64,000 bases of DNA, from assembly GCA_018261935.1 (NCBI GenBank), contig JAGTRP010000020.1:28170-92169 (forward strand). Direction: 5' to 3'. Both the position numbers and the translations under genes were made by a program. The DNA comes from Rhodocyclaceae bacterium (lineage in GTDB: Bacteria > Pseudomonadota > Gammaproteobacteria > Burkholderiales > Rhodocyclaceae). The notes beneath the pieces were generated by a model, which saw only the letters and a program-made list of their open reading frames with translations, made no database searches and had not been told where the DNA came from. Of the stretch, positions 17,199-25,339 are shown in pieces (within the stretch, counting starts at the first letter, position 1; every line of letters starts with the position of its first letter).

Positions 17199-18914
17199 TC
17201 AGGCCTCCTGGGCCGGCACCGGCTCCGCCGCGCCATGGGCCACGGTCTCGTTGCGCTTGAGCCGGTACTGCAACTGGGGCCGGGTGAGGCCCAGGAGCCG
17301 GGCGGCGGAGGCCAGGTTGCCCTTCGCCCGGTTCACCGCCTCCTGGATGAGCTGGCCCTCCAGGGCGTCGAGGGAGAGGCCGGCGGCCAGGATGGCATCG
17401 CAGACCTGCTCGGCGCTGCTTTTGTCGCCGGGGCACTCCAGGCGGCCGGCGTCGGTGACCAGGGTCTCCCAGTCGGCGGCGTCCCCGACGTGGGTGAACA
17501 GGTGCTCAGTCTCGATCCATCCCCCCTGGGGGGCGAGGATGACGCCGCGCTCGATCATGTTTTCCAGCTCCCGCACGTTGCCCGGCCAGGGGTAGCGCTT
17601 CAGGGCCTGGATGGTCTTGTCGCTGATGCCCAGGAGCTTCTTGTCGTGGAGGGCGCAGAAACGCTCCAGCATGGCCTCGATCAGGGGCGGGATATCGGCG
17701 ACCCGGTCCCGCAGGGCGGGAATGCGGATGGGGTACACGTTGAGGCGGTAGTAGAGGTCGGAGCGGAAGCGGCCCTCCTTGATGGCGGCCTCCAGGTTCA
17801 CATGGGTGGCGGCCACCAGCCGGACGTTCACCTTGCGGGGGCGCTCGTCCCCCAGGCGCTCGATCTCCCCCTCCTGGATGACCCGCAGCAGCTTGGCCTG
17901 GGCAGCCGGGGAGAGTTCGCCGATCTCGTCCAGGAAGAGGGTGCCGCCGTCGGCGCGCTCGAACTTGCCCATGCGGGAAGCGTGGGCGCCGGTGTAGGCG
18001 CCCTTCTCGACGCCGAAGAGTTCCGATTCGATGAGATCCGCCGGCAGGGCGGCGCAGTTCACCGCCACGAAGGGGCCCAGCTTGCGGGTGCTCATCTGGT
18101 GCAGGGCCCGGGCGAAGCGCTCCTTGCCGACGCCGGTTTCCCCCAGAAGGAGGACGCTGACCTGGGTGCCGGCGGCCCGGGAGATGAGGTCGTAGGCATG
18201 GCGGAAGCCCTGGGAGACGCCCACCATCTGGGGGGTGTTGGTCTGCTGGGTGATGGTGGTGCGCAGGTAATCCACCTGGGTGCGCAGTTCCAGCAGATGG
18301 TTCATCAGGGGATCGGACTCGAAATAGGCCGCGTATTCGGCGCCGTCCTCCCATTCCTCCACCGGCTTGCCGACGATGCGGCAGCCGTTGTGGCCGCAGG
18401 CCAGGCACTCCACCTCCTTGAAGAGAATGAAGCGGCCCATGAAGGCGCTGCTGTAGCCGGAGGCGTAGCCGATCTGCATCCAGCACACCGGGTTCTCGTC
18501 CTGGCCGAACTCCTTCAGGTGCACTTCTTCTTCCCAGGAGTTCTTCCACAGGAATTCGCCGAAGAAGCGGCCGCTCTCGATGTCCATGTCGAGCTTGACC
18601 GGCTTGACGCACGCCACCCCCTCCAGCATGTGGAGCTGGGGGCCGCTGAGGAAGGCTTCGTAGGGTGTCATGCCGGCGCGGATGCGCCTAGCCAGCTCGG
18701 CGTCGCGGATGCCGGAGGCGTAGCCCATGCGGGTGAGGATGCGGCGGGCCTGCTCCTTGCCCACCGAGTCGATGAGCTCCTTGCGCATGGCCCCCAGGGC
18801 GGCCGTATGCATGAGAACCATGCGGTTTTCCGCCAGCCAGATGGAGCCGTCGGTTTCCGAAAACCGGATGAGCTTCCGGAGGTCGCCGGACCCTGGATAT
18901 TTGCAGTTCGTCAT
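17199..18914 (-). CDS. dmpR: DmpR/MopR-type sigma-54 activator of phenol catabolism
   Basis: ATG 18914 has GAGGAG just upstream and gives 571 residues, close to DmpR (563). The order is XylR_N sensor, V4R domain, AAA+ domain (GETGVGKE near 258-265, sigma-54-contact loop GAYTGA at 305-310) and a C-terminal Fis-type helix-turn-helix. Aligning to MopR spacing, the zinc ligands C144, E167, C170 and C178 are all present, and so are the phenol-contacting H95 and W123 (MopR H106 and W134). It should bind phenol-like effectors and activate the divergent dmpK promoter; the -24/-12 element and inverted repeats between the two genes agree. Effector range is inference. Confidence 0.93.
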   Translation of the reverse strand: MTNCKYPGSGDLRKLIRFSETDGSIWLAENRMVLMHTAALGAMRKELIDSVGKEQARRILTRMGYASGIRDAELARRIRAGMTPYEAFLSGPQLHMLEGVACVKPVKLDMDIESGRFFGEFLWKNSWEEEVHLKEFGQDENPVCWMQIGYASGYSSAFMGRFILFKEVECLACGHNGCRIVGKPVEEWEDGAEYAAYFESDPLMNHLLELRTQVDYLRTTITQQTNTPQMVGVSQGFRHAYDLISRAAGTQVSVLLLGETGVGKERFARALHQMSTRKLGPFVAVNCAALPADLIESELFGVEKGAYTGAHASRMGKFERADGGTLFLDEIGELSPAAQAKLLRVIQEGEIERLGDERPRKVNVRLVAATHVNLEAAIKEGRFRSDLYYRLNVYPIRIPALRDRVADIPPLIEAMLERFCALHDKKLLGISDKTIQALKRYPWPGNVRELENMIERGVILAPQGGWIETEHLFTHVGDAADWETLVTDAGRLECPGDKSSAEQVCDAILAAGLSLDALEGQLIQEAVNRAKGNLASAARLLGLTRPQLQYRLKRNETVAHGAAEPVPAQEA

Positions 18915-19025
18915 GCCTTGTCTCCTCGTTATTGTCGGTCGAGTGGCGCCTGGGGCAGCCTCTTTTTTGCCGGATATTACTGTGTCGCCGGGGGTAAGGC
19001 GACTCCCCGGGAATGCGCGCAATAT

Positions 19026-19049
19026 CGATCTAATCTCGAGATTATATCG
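19026..19049. promoter_or_regulatory. 24-bp near-perfect palindrome, candidate operator
   Basis: The core TAATCTCGAGATTA (19031-19044) is a perfect 14-bp palindrome, extended to CGAT/ATCG at the ends with one mismatched pair. It lies 112-135 bp upstream of dmpR and about 190 bp upstream of dmpK. The word AATCTCGAGA recurs at 25184-25193 in front of the meta-cleavage operon. A regulator common to both, such as the GntR protein, could bind it (inference). Confidence 0.6.
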
Positions 19050-19052
19050 GGA

Positions 19053-19090
19053 CTTCATCAATTCGTTAGCGATCGATGAACGAATTCATC
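19053..19090. promoter_or_regulatory. Inverted repeats, candidate DmpR upstream activating sites
   Basis: Overlapping inverted repeats are TTCATC/GATGAA (19053-19080), AATTCGTT/AACGAATT (19060-19086) and GATGAA-N4-TTCATC (19075-19090). They lie about 75-110 bp upstream of the -24 element, the region where XylR/DmpR family sites are normally found. The family consensus (TTGA-type half-sites) is matched only loosely. Confidence 0.5.
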
Positions 19091-19145
19091 AAATCGTAAG
19101 TTTCCAGCGCCGTCGGTGACGATCGCGATGGCGGGTTATTCAATA

Positions 19146-19158
19146 AATCAATTGGTTA
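19146..19158 (+). promoter_or_regulatory. IHF consensus site
   Basis: AATCAATTGGTTA matches the IHF consensus WATCAANNNNTTR at every defined position. It lies between the candidate activator sites and the -24/-12 promoter, where IHF bending helps DmpR/XylR-type promoters. It is only about 6 bp from the -24 element, closer than usual. Confidence 0.6.
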
Positions 19159-19164
19159 TCGATA

Positions 19165-19180
19165 TGGCACGGTTGTTGAT
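19165..19180 (+). promoter_or_regulatory. Sigma-54 (-24/-12) promoter of the phenol hydroxylase operon
   Basis: TGGCAC-N5-TTGAT has a perfect -24 half and a -12 half with TTGAT in place of TTGCA. Spacing is correct. Transcription would start near 19191, leaving about 48 bases of leader before the dmpK GTG at 19239. The divergent sigma-54 activator gene supports it. Confidence 0.72.
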
Positions 19181-19238
19181 TACGCATTGTGCACGGGTCG
19201 CCGCGGTGGCGGTCCGGTGTCACGAAAGGAGAGGGACA

Positions 19239-19514
19239 GTGATCAACGAGGGAACCCAGGTCCAGGCGCAGTTCGACACCGCCCGCAGGTATGTCCGGGT
19301 CTGCAAGCAGCGCCCGGACGGCTTCGTGGAATTCGAATTCGCCATCGGCGACCCGGACCTGTGCATCGAGCTGCTGCTGCCCGCCAATGCCTTTCACGAG
19401 TTCTGCCTGGCCAACGACGTCATCGTCCTGGAGCCGGCCGCCGAGCAGGAGGGCGGCGACTGGATGCAGCGCCGGAACGACGCGTCGCGGCGGGGTTTTG
19501 AAGACGCCGTCTGA
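19239..19514 (+). CDS. dmpK: Phenol hydroxylase assembly subunit DmpK
   Basis: GTG 19239 is preceded by AAAGGAGAGGG and gives 91 residues, the normal DmpK length; the frame is open upstream, but that part is the promoter region. The protein (RYVRVCKQRPDGFVEFEF, then a hydrophobic LCIELLLPANAFHEFC) matches the DmpK/LapK/PhyK family, which helps iron load into the hydroxylase and is not needed for catalysis itself. It is the first gene of the seven-gene operon and is followed 36 bp later by dmpL. Confidence 0.88.
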   Translation: MINEGTQVQAQFDTARRYVRVCKQRPDGFVEFEFAIGDPDLCIELLLPANAFHEFCLANDVIVLEPAAEQEGGDWMQRRNDASRRGFEDAV

Positions 19515-19550
19515 TTCATCCCGGCAACGGGACAACAAGAGGAGACATCA

Positions 19551-20540
19551 ATGCAAATCGACCTGCGCACGGTATCCATCAAGCCGGTGCGGCAAACCTT
19601 CGACCACATCGCCCGCCGTTTCGGCGACAAGCCTGCCAGCCGCTACCAGGAAGGCACCTACGACCTGCAGCAGACCGACATCTTCCACTACCGCCCCCTG
19701 TGGGAGCCCGAGCACCGGCTCTTCGACCAGCAGCGGACCCAGGTGGTGATGAAGGACTGGTATGCCCTGAAGGATCCGCGCCAGTACTACTACGGCTCCT
19801 ACACCATCGCCCGGGCCCGCCAGCAGGACGCCGCCGAGGCCAATTTCGACATGGTCGAGGAGCGGGGCCTGGCCGACACCATTCCGGCTACCTTCCGGCA
19901 GATCGCCCTGGCCCTGCTGGTGCCCCTGCGCCACGTCGAGTGGGGCGGCAACATGAACAACTCCTTCATCAGCGCCTACGGCTACGGCACCGCCATTACC
20001 CAGCCCTGCCTGTACCACGCCATGGACCACCTGGGCATCGCCCAGTACCTGACCCGCCTGGGCCTGGTCCTGGAAGGCCCGGCCGCCCTCGACACCGCCA
20101 AGGATGCCTGGATGGGCGATCCCCGCTGGCAGGAAATGCGCCGCCTGGTGGAGGACGTCCTGGTGACCCAGGACTGGTTCGAGCTCTTCGTCGCCCAGAA
20201 CCTGGTCCTGGAAGGCCTCTCCTATCCGCTCTTCTTCGACCACCTGGACAACGAGTTCTCCACCAATGGCGCCACCGCCATCTCCATGATGACCCGCTTC
20301 ATGGCCGAGTGGTACGCCGAAAGCAGCAAGTGGGTGGACGCCCAGATCAAGGTGGCCGCCGCCGAATCGGCGGAAAACCGGGGCCTCATCAGTAGCTGGG
20401 TGCAGCACTACCGGGAACGGGTCGGCAAGGCCCTGGCGCCGCTGGCCGAGGTCGCCTTCGGCGAGCGTGCCACTGCCGTCCTCGGCGATGTCACCGCCGA
20501 TTTCAACAGCCGCTGCGCCAAGCTCGGCCTGGCCATCTAG
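19551..20540 (+). CDS. dmpL: Phenol hydroxylase beta subunit DmpL
   Basis: This 329-residue ferritin-like protein is the beta (structural) subunit of the multicomponent phenol hydroxylase. It forms the (alpha-beta-gamma)2 hydroxylase with DmpN and DmpO. Recognisable stretches include RRFGDKPASRYQE near the N-terminus and the HVEWGGNMNNSF segment. It lacks the paired E-x2-H iron ligands of the alpha subunit, as expected. It lies 8 bp before dmpM in the same operon. Confidence 0.95.
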   Translation: MQIDLRTVSIKPVRQTFDHIARRFGDKPASRYQEGTYDLQQTDIFHYRPLWEPEHRLFDQQRTQVVMKDWYALKDPRQYYYGSYTIARARQQDAAEANFDMVEERGLADTIPATFRQIALALLVPLRHVEWGGNMNNSFISAYGYGTAITQPCLYHAMDHLGIAQYLTRLGLVLEGPAALDTAKDAWMGDPRWQEMRRLVEDVLVTQDWFELFVAQNLVLEGLSYPLFFDHLDNEFSTNGATAISMMTRFMAEWYAESSKWVDAQIKVAAAESAENRGLISSWVQHYRERVGKALAPLAEVAFGERATAVLGDVTADFNSRCAKLGLAI

Positions 20541-20548
20541 GAGATTCC

Positions 20549-20818
20549 ATGTCCACCGTATTCATTGCCTTCCAGGCCAACGAAGAGAGCCGTCCCATCG
20601 TCGAGGCGGTCCTGGCCGACAACCCCCATGCCGTCCTCCACGAGTCGCCGGCCATGGTCAAGATCGATGCCGAGGGCAAGCTCGTCATCAAGCGCGAATC
20701 CATCGAGGAACGCCTCGGCCGGGACTTCGACCTGCAGGAACTGCAGATCAACCTGATCACCATCTCCGGTCATCTCGACGAAGACGATGACGAATTCACC
20801 CTGGCCTGGAAAAACTGA
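20549..20818 (+). CDS. dmpM: Phenol hydroxylase regulatory (effector) subunit DmpM
   Basis: This 89-residue cofactor-free protein belongs to the MmoB/DmpM family. It begins MSTVFIAFQANEESRP, has the conserved LHESPAMVKID core, and ends in an acidic tail (HLDEDDDEF). It binds the hydroxylase near the di-iron site and tunes oxygen activation and electron use. The gene sits 8 bp after dmpL and 11 bp before dmpN, indicating tight co-translation. Confidence 0.95.
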   Translation: MSTVFIAFQANEESRPIVEAVLADNPHAVLHESPAMVKIDAEGKLVIKRESIEERLGRDFDLQELQINLITISGHLDEDDDEFTLAWKN

Positions 20819-20829
20819 GGAGACAACCC

Positions 20830-22383
20830 ATGGATATGCAAGCCACCAAGAAGAAAGTGGGCCTCAAGGAAAAGTATGCCCACATGACCCGGGGCCTGGG
20901 TTGGGAGACCACCTACCAGCCCATGAACAAGGTCTTCCCCTATGCCGAATTTGAGGGCATCAAGATCCACGACTGGGACAAGTGGGAGGACCCCTTCCGC
21001 CTGACCATGGATGCCTACTGGAAGTACCAGGCCGAGAAGGAACGGAAGCTCTACGCCGTCCTGGACGCCTTCGCCCAGAACAACGGCCACCTGGGGGTCA
21101 CCGACGCCCGCTACATCAATGCCCTCAAGCTCTTCCTGACCGGCATCTCCCCCCTGGAGTACGTGGCCCACCGGGGCTTCGCCGCCGCCGGCCGCAACTT
21201 CCCCGGGGTCGGTCCGCGGGTCGCCTGCCTGATGCAGTCCCTGGACGAGGTCCGCCACGCCCAGACCCAGATCCACGCCCTCTCCAACTACAACAAGCAC
21301 TACAACGGCTTCCACGACTTCAAGCACATGATCGAGCGGGTCTGGTACCTGTCGGTGCCCAAGTCCTTCTTCGACGACGCCTTCAGCGCCGGCCCCTTCG
21401 AATGGATGATCGCCATCGGCTTCTCCTTCGAGTACGTGCTGACCAACTTGCTGTTCGTGCCCTTCATGTCCGGCGCCGCCTACAACGGCGACATGGGCAC
21501 CGTCACCGTCGGCTTCTCCGCCCAGTCCGACGAGGCCCGCCACATGACCCTGGGCCTGGAGTGCATCAAGTTCATGCTGGAGCAGGACCCGGACAACCTG
21601 CCTATCGTCCAGAAGTGGATCGACAAGTGGGCCTGGCGCGGCACCCGCGTCCTCACCCTGGTGGGCATGATGATGGACTACATGCTGCCGAAGCGGGTGA
21701 TGAGCTGGAAGGAAGCCTGGGAAATCTACTTCGAGCAGAACGGCGGCGCCCTCTTCAACGACCTGGCCCGCTACGGCATCAAGGTGCCGGAGTGCCTTAG
21801 CCAGACTGCCATCGACAAGGAGCACATCTCCCACCAGGCCTGGGCCACCTTCTACCAGTACGGCGGCGCCTCCGACTTCCATACCTGGATGCCCACCGAC
21901 GAGGAGATGGACTGGCTCTCCGCCAAGTACCCGAACACCTTCGACAAGTACTACCGGGCCCGCTTCACCCACTGGCGCGACGAGGCCGAGAAGGGCAAGC
22001 GCTTCTACAACGGCACCCTGCCCATGCTCTGCCAGGTCTGCCAGATTCCCATGCTGTTCACCGAGCCCAGCGACCCGACCCAGATCTGCTACCGGGAATC
22101 CGAGTACCAGGGCGAGAAGTACCACACCTGTTCCGACGGCTGTAAGCACATCTTCGACGACGAGCCGGAGAAGTACATCCAGGCCTGGCTGCCGGTGCAC
22201 CAGATCTACCAGGGCAATTGCTTCAACGAGGGCGTTGATCCGACCGCCCCGGGCTTCGATCCCCTGGCCGAGGTCCTGAAGTGGTACCACGTGGAGCACG
22301 GCCGGGACAACCTCGACTTCGAGGGGTCCGAGGACCAGAAGAACTTCGCCGCCTGGCGCGGCCTGGCCACCAAGAACGTGTAA
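20830..22383 (+). CDS. dmpN: Phenol hydroxylase alpha (catalytic di-iron) subunit DmpN
   Basis: This is a 517-residue oxygenase subunit that hydroxylates phenol to catechol. All six di-iron ligands expected from toluene/phenol monooxygenases are present: E110, E140, H143 (DEVRHAQ), E201, E235 and H238 (SDEARHM). The C-terminal half carries a CQVC pair and a later CSDGC, matching the structural zinc site seen in phenol hydroxylase alpha subunits. It is full length. A perfect 12-bp inverted repeat follows its stop, before dmpO. Confidence 0.96.
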   Translation: MDMQATKKKVGLKEKYAHMTRGLGWETTYQPMNKVFPYAEFEGIKIHDWDKWEDPFRLTMDAYWKYQAEKERKLYAVLDAFAQNNGHLGVTDARYINALKLFLTGISPLEYVAHRGFAAAGRNFPGVGPRVACLMQSLDEVRHAQTQIHALSNYNKHYNGFHDFKHMIERVWYLSVPKSFFDDAFSAGPFEWMIAIGFSFEYVLTNLLFVPFMSGAAYNGDMGTVTVGFSAQSDEARHMTLGLECIKFMLEQDPDNLPIVQKWIDKWAWRGTRVLTLVGMMMDYMLPKRVMSWKEAWEIYFEQNGGALFNDLARYGIKVPECLSQTAIDKEHISHQAWATFYQYGGASDFHTWMPTDEEMDWLSAKYPNTFDKYYRARFTHWRDEAEKGKRFYNGTLPMLCQVCQIPMLFTEPSDPTQICYRESEYQGEKYHTCSDGCKHIFDDEPEKYIQAWLPVHQIYQGNCFNEGVDPTAPGFDPLAEVLKWYHVEHGRDNLDFEGSEDQKNFAAWRGLATKNV

Positions 22384-22392
22384 ATGACGGGC

Positions 22393-22417
22393 GCGCGGCG
22401 GGCCTGGCCCGCCGCGC
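22393..22417 (+). other. GC-rich intra-operon stem-loop between dmpN and dmpO
   Basis: Two perfect 12-base arms (GCGCGGCGGGCC and its complement) surround a single T. In RNA this gives an 11-bp stem with a 3-nt loop. No T-run follows, so it is unlikely to stop all transcription. It may protect the upstream dmpKLMN message from 3' exonucleases or reduce read-through into dmpOPQ (inference). Confidence 0.75.
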
Positions 22418-22444
22418 AGTCCTCCAAAATCCAAGGAGACAAGA

Positions 22445-22804
22445 ATGGCTGTTAAAGCACTCAAGGCATACAAATTCGACGCCGCCGACACCCAGGACAA
22501 GTTCCACGGCAACCAGTTGCTCTACGTCGGCTGGGACAAGCACCTGATGTTCTGCGCCCCCTTCGCCTTCGCCCTGCCGTCCACCACCCGCTTCGGCGAC
22601 CTGTGCGACAAGATCCTGTCCAAGTCCTTCGGCTACCACCCGGACTGGGCCAAGGTCGACCTCGCCAAGGCCGTCTGGAAAAAATCCGGCCAGCCCTGGC
22701 AGCCGGACATGAACAAGACCCTGGCGGAACTCGGCTTGAAGCACAAGGACGCCCTGCGTTTCGAGACCCCGGGGCTGAACGGCATCCAGGGCTCCTGCTC
22801 CTGA
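22445..22804 (+). CDS. dmpO: Phenol hydroxylase gamma subunit DmpO
   Basis: This 119-residue protein of the DmpO/phenol hydroxylase gamma family has the conserved QLLYVGWDKHLMFCAP and YHPDWAKVD segments. It forms the small subunit of the hydroxylase hexamer with DmpN and DmpL. AAGGAGAC precedes the ATG. It lies 61 bp after dmpN, the longest spacing within this operon, and that space is occupied by a stem-loop. Confidence 0.94.
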   Translation: MAVKALKAYKFDAADTQDKFHGNQLLYVGWDKHLMFCAPFAFALPSTTRFGDLCDKILSKSFGYHPDWAKVDLAKAVWKKSGQPWQPDMNKTLAELGLKHKDALRFETPGLNGIQGSCS

Positions 22805-22820
22805 GATCGGAGGGCGCAGC

Positions 22821-23882
22821 ATGAGCTACCAACTCACCATCGAGCCCCTTGGCCACACCATCGAAGTCGAGGAAGGGCAGACCATTCTCGATGCCTCCCT
22901 GCGGGCCGGCATCTACCTTCCCCATGCCTGTTGCCATGGCCTGTGCGCCACCTGCAAGGTGCAAGTGGCCGATGGCGAGGTGGAGCATGGCGAGGCTTCC
23001 ACCTTCGCGCTCATGGATTTTGAGCGCGAAGAGGGGAAATGCCTCGCCTGCTGCGCCACCCTCCAGTCCGATACGGTGATCGAAGCCGAGATCGAGGAGG
23101 ATCCGGATGCGGAGGACCTGCCGGTGGAGGATTTCAGCGGCGAAGTCGTCCGCCTGGAAGACCTCACCCCCACCGTCAAGGGCATCTGGCTCAAGCTCGA
23201 CCGGCCCCTGCGCTTCCAGGCCGGGCAGTACGTCAACCTGGAGGTGCCCCTGGCCGACGGGCGCGCCCGGGCCTTCTCCCTGGCCAATTCCCCGGATCAG
23301 CCCGACCTGGTGGAACTGAACGTGCGCATCGTCCCCGGCGGCCAGGTCACCACCTGGCTCCACGGCAACCTGCGGGTGGGGGATCGCCTGACCCTGTCCG
23401 GGCCCTACGGCCGCTTCTTCGTGCGCAAGTCGGCGGCGGTGCCCCTGGTGTTCATGGCCGGCGGCTCGGGGCTTTCCAGCCCCAAGGCCATGATCGACGA
23501 CCTCCTGGCGGAGGGCTCCGACCTCCCCATCACCCTGGTCTACGGCCAGCGCACCCGGGGCGAGCTCTACTACCACGACTATTTCGAGGACCTGGCGGCC
23601 CGTCACCCCAACTTCAGCTACGTGCCGGTGCTCTCCCACGAGCCGGACGATTCCGCCTGGCGGGGGGCGAGGGGCTTCGTCCACGATGCCGCCAAGGCTC
23701 ACTTCGACAATGACTTCCGGGGCCACAAGGCGTACCTGTGCGGCCCCCCGGCCATGATCGAAGCCTGCATCACCACACTCATGCAGGGCCGCCTCTTCGA
23801 GCGGGATATCTACATGGAGAAGTTCTTCTCGGCGGCGGACGCCTCCCAGCAACTCAAGAGCCCGCTGTTCAAGAGCATCTAG
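22821..23882 (+). CDS. dmpP: Phenol hydroxylase NADH reductase DmpP (2Fe-2S, FAD)
   Basis: This 353-residue reductase has an N-terminal plant-type ferredoxin with ligands C37, C42, C45 and C77 (CCHGLCATC, then CLACC). An FAD domain contains RAFSLANSP, and an NAD domain contains AGGSGLSSPKAMI and CGPPAMIEAC. It passes electrons from NADH to the DmpLNO hydroxylase. It is the penultimate gene of the operon and full length. Confidence 0.95.
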   Translation: MSYQLTIEPLGHTIEVEEGQTILDASLRAGIYLPHACCHGLCATCKVQVADGEVEHGEASTFALMDFEREEGKCLACCATLQSDTVIEAEIEEDPDAEDLPVEDFSGEVVRLEDLTPTVKGIWLKLDRPLRFQAGQYVNLEVPLADGRARAFSLANSPDQPDLVELNVRIVPGGQVTTWLHGNLRVGDRLTLSGPYGRFFVRKSAAVPLVFMAGGSGLSSPKAMIDDLLAEGSDLPITLVYGQRTRGELYYHDYFEDLAARHPNFSYVPVLSHEPDDSAWRGARGFVHDAAKAHFDNDFRGHKAYLCGPPAMIEACITTLMQGRLFERDIYMEKFFSAADASQQLKSPLFKSI

Positions 23883-23893
23883 GAGACGACACC

Positions 23894-24247
23894 ATGCTCT
23901 ATCACACGGTGACCATCGAAGAAACGGGGGAGAGCTACCGCTGCTCTCCCGAAGAGACGGTCCTGGCTGGTATGGAGCGCCTCGGCCGCAGGGGCATCCC
24001 GGTAGGGTGCCGGGGCGGCGGCTGCGGCGTCTGCAAGGTGGAGGTGCTGAGCGGCACCTACCTCAAGCGGGTCATGAGCCGGGAGTACGTGAGCGAGGAG
24101 GATGAAAGGGAAGGGCGGGTGCTGGCCTGCCGCATCCGTCCCACCAGCGATCTGCGGTTGCGGGTCATCGGCAAGCTGCAGAAGAGCCTGTGCTCGCCGC
24201 GGCCCCTGGCCCAGGCGTCCGCTGCTGACACGGTTTTCAGGGCGTAA
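23894..24247 (+). CDS. dmpQ: XylT/DmpQ-type 2Fe-2S ferredoxin
   Basis: ATG 23894 with AGGAGACGAC upstream gives 117 residues; the longer open frame overlaps dmpP and is not used. Cluster ligands are C39, C44, C47 and C79 in the chloroplast-ferredoxin spacing. Family members (XylT, DmpQ) reduce the oxidised active-site iron of catechol 2,3-dioxygenase and so rescue it during turnover. It lies at the end of the hydroxylase operon, not beside dmpB, because the gntR gene separates the two operons. The last 25 residues are not family-typical. Confidence 0.88.
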   Translation: MLYHTVTIEETGESYRCSPEETVLAGMERLGRRGIPVGCRGGGCGVCKVEVLSGTYLKRVMSREYVSEEDEREGRVLACRIRPTSDLRLRVIGKLQKSLCSPRPLAQASAADTVFRA

Positions 24248-24268
24248 CTGCCTGTGGGCGCCGGGCTG

Positions 24269-24342
24269 GGCATTCGTTCCACCGGGCTGCGGAACTCGCC
24301 GCTGCGCGGCTCAGACAGTCCTCGCCCGGTTCCACGAACGCC
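24269..24342. repeat. REP-like palindromic element, copy 2
   Basis: This is the second copy of the element at 9911-9986, sharing GGGCTGCGGAACTCG and GGCTCAGACAGTCCTCGCCCGG. The outer arms GGCATTCGTTCCACCGGG and CCCGGTTCCACGAACGCC form a near-perfect inverted repeat. It lies between the convergent dmpQ and gntR genes, the same kind of position as copy 1. Confidence 0.78.
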
Positions 24343-24372
24343 CAGCCCTCCGGAAAACGCCTGCGGCTCGTA

Positions 24373-25104
24373 TCAGCCGCCGCTGGCGCCGTTGCTGGCG
24401 AAGAACTCCGCCGGCAGTTGCTCCATGGCTTTCAGGGTCAGGCCGATGTGGTCGGCCAGGATGGCGGCGGCCTGGTCGGCGTCCCGGGCGAGGGTGGCCT
24501 TCAGGAGGGCTTCGTGCTCCTCGTGGACATTGCGGGGAATGGGCTTCCGGTAGAGGGAAAGGCGGCGGTAGCGCTCCGCCTGGTGATAGAGGATGGACAG
24601 GAAATGCTTGATCCAGCGGGACGGGCAGGCGGCGATCAGGACCTCGTGGAAGATGCGGTTGCGCTCTTCCCACTCTTCCCGGGCTTCCCCGTCGGAGAGC
24701 TTTTCCTCGGCCCTGGAGAGGCGGTGGAAGGCCGCCATGAGATCCCCTTCCCAGGCGTCGTCGCCGAGGGCGATGGACTGGCGCAGGGCTTCGCACTCCA
24801 GCATGAGGCGGGTGCGGGTGATGTCCTGGAAATCTGCCAGGGACATGGGGGCGACCCGGAAGCCGCGCTGTCCCTGGCTCACCACCAGGGCATCGGCCAC
24901 CAGGAGGGAAAGGGCTTCCCGGAGAGTGCCGGCGCCGACGCCGTAGTGGTCCTTCAGGTGCTCCACCCGGAGCTTCTCTCCGGGCTGCAGTCGCCCCTCG
25001 ATGATGTCGCGGCGCAGGTTGCGGTAAGCCGATTCGACCAGGGTCTTGGGCTCGGGTGCCGGCGCGTCGGCACCGTATACGACCGTCAGTTTGGGTTTGG
25101 GCAT
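24373..25104 (-). CDS. GntR-family (FadR/FCD) transcriptional regulator
   Basis: The 243-residue protein has an N-terminal winged helix (about 22-90: AYRNLRRDIIEGRLQPGEKL, then GVGAGTLREALSLL). A C-terminal all-helical FCD ligand domain (about 100-235) carries the usual metal-binding histidines (IFHEVLI, HEEHEALL, ADHIGL). It is divergent from catechol 2,3-dioxygenase, so it probably represses or tunes the meta-cleavage operon in response to a pathway metabolite. Comparable GntR genes accompany phenol clusters in other betaproteobacteria. The ligand is unknown. Confidence 0.87.
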   Translation of the reverse strand: MPKPKLTVVYGADAPAPEPKTLVESAYRNLRRDIIEGRLQPGEKLRVEHLKDHYGVGAGTLREALSLLVADALVVSQGQRGFRVAPMSLADFQDITRTRLMLECEALRQSIALGDDAWEGDLMAAFHRLSRAEEKLSDGEAREEWEERNRIFHEVLIAACPSRWIKHFLSILYHQAERYRRLSLYRKPIPRNVHEEHEALLKATLARDADQAAAILADHIGLTLKAMEQLPAEFFASNGASGG

Positions 25105-25183
25105 GGTGTGGAAATGACTATCGAATGTCTTGTTCTTGAAAGCATTCTACCTCAGTGAATGGGGCTTTTCGCGATTGTGCAAA

Positions 25184-25229
25184 AATCTCGAGAAAAAGTA
25201 TTGACACCGAGATTTGGCGATAATATCGT
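25184..25229 (+). promoter_or_regulatory. Candidate promoter/operator of the meta-cleavage operon
   Basis: TTGACA at 25201-25206 is a perfect -35; 17 bases later TATCGT (25224-25229) is a weak -10. An inverted repeat AATCTCG (25184-25190) / CGAGATT (25208-25214) straddles the -35. The left arm is part of AATCTCGAGA, which also occurs in the palindrome at 19026-19049. A repressor such as the divergent GntR protein bound here would block RNA polymerase (inference). Confidence 0.5.
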
Positions 25230-25339
25230 ATCGATAAACGAATTACGAAAAATACGGCCGGTGGGATTGGCTGGTGGCAAAAAGCCGGTAGCAGAAGCCG
25301 GCAGCGGTTTTTTGAACGTCAATAAGAGAGGAGCAAACA

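Noticed and set aside
25240..25339. Second -24/-12 promoter upstream of dmpB (TGGCTGGTGGC)
   Set aside because: The GG and GC elements are 13 bases apart, not 10, and no -12 match exists.
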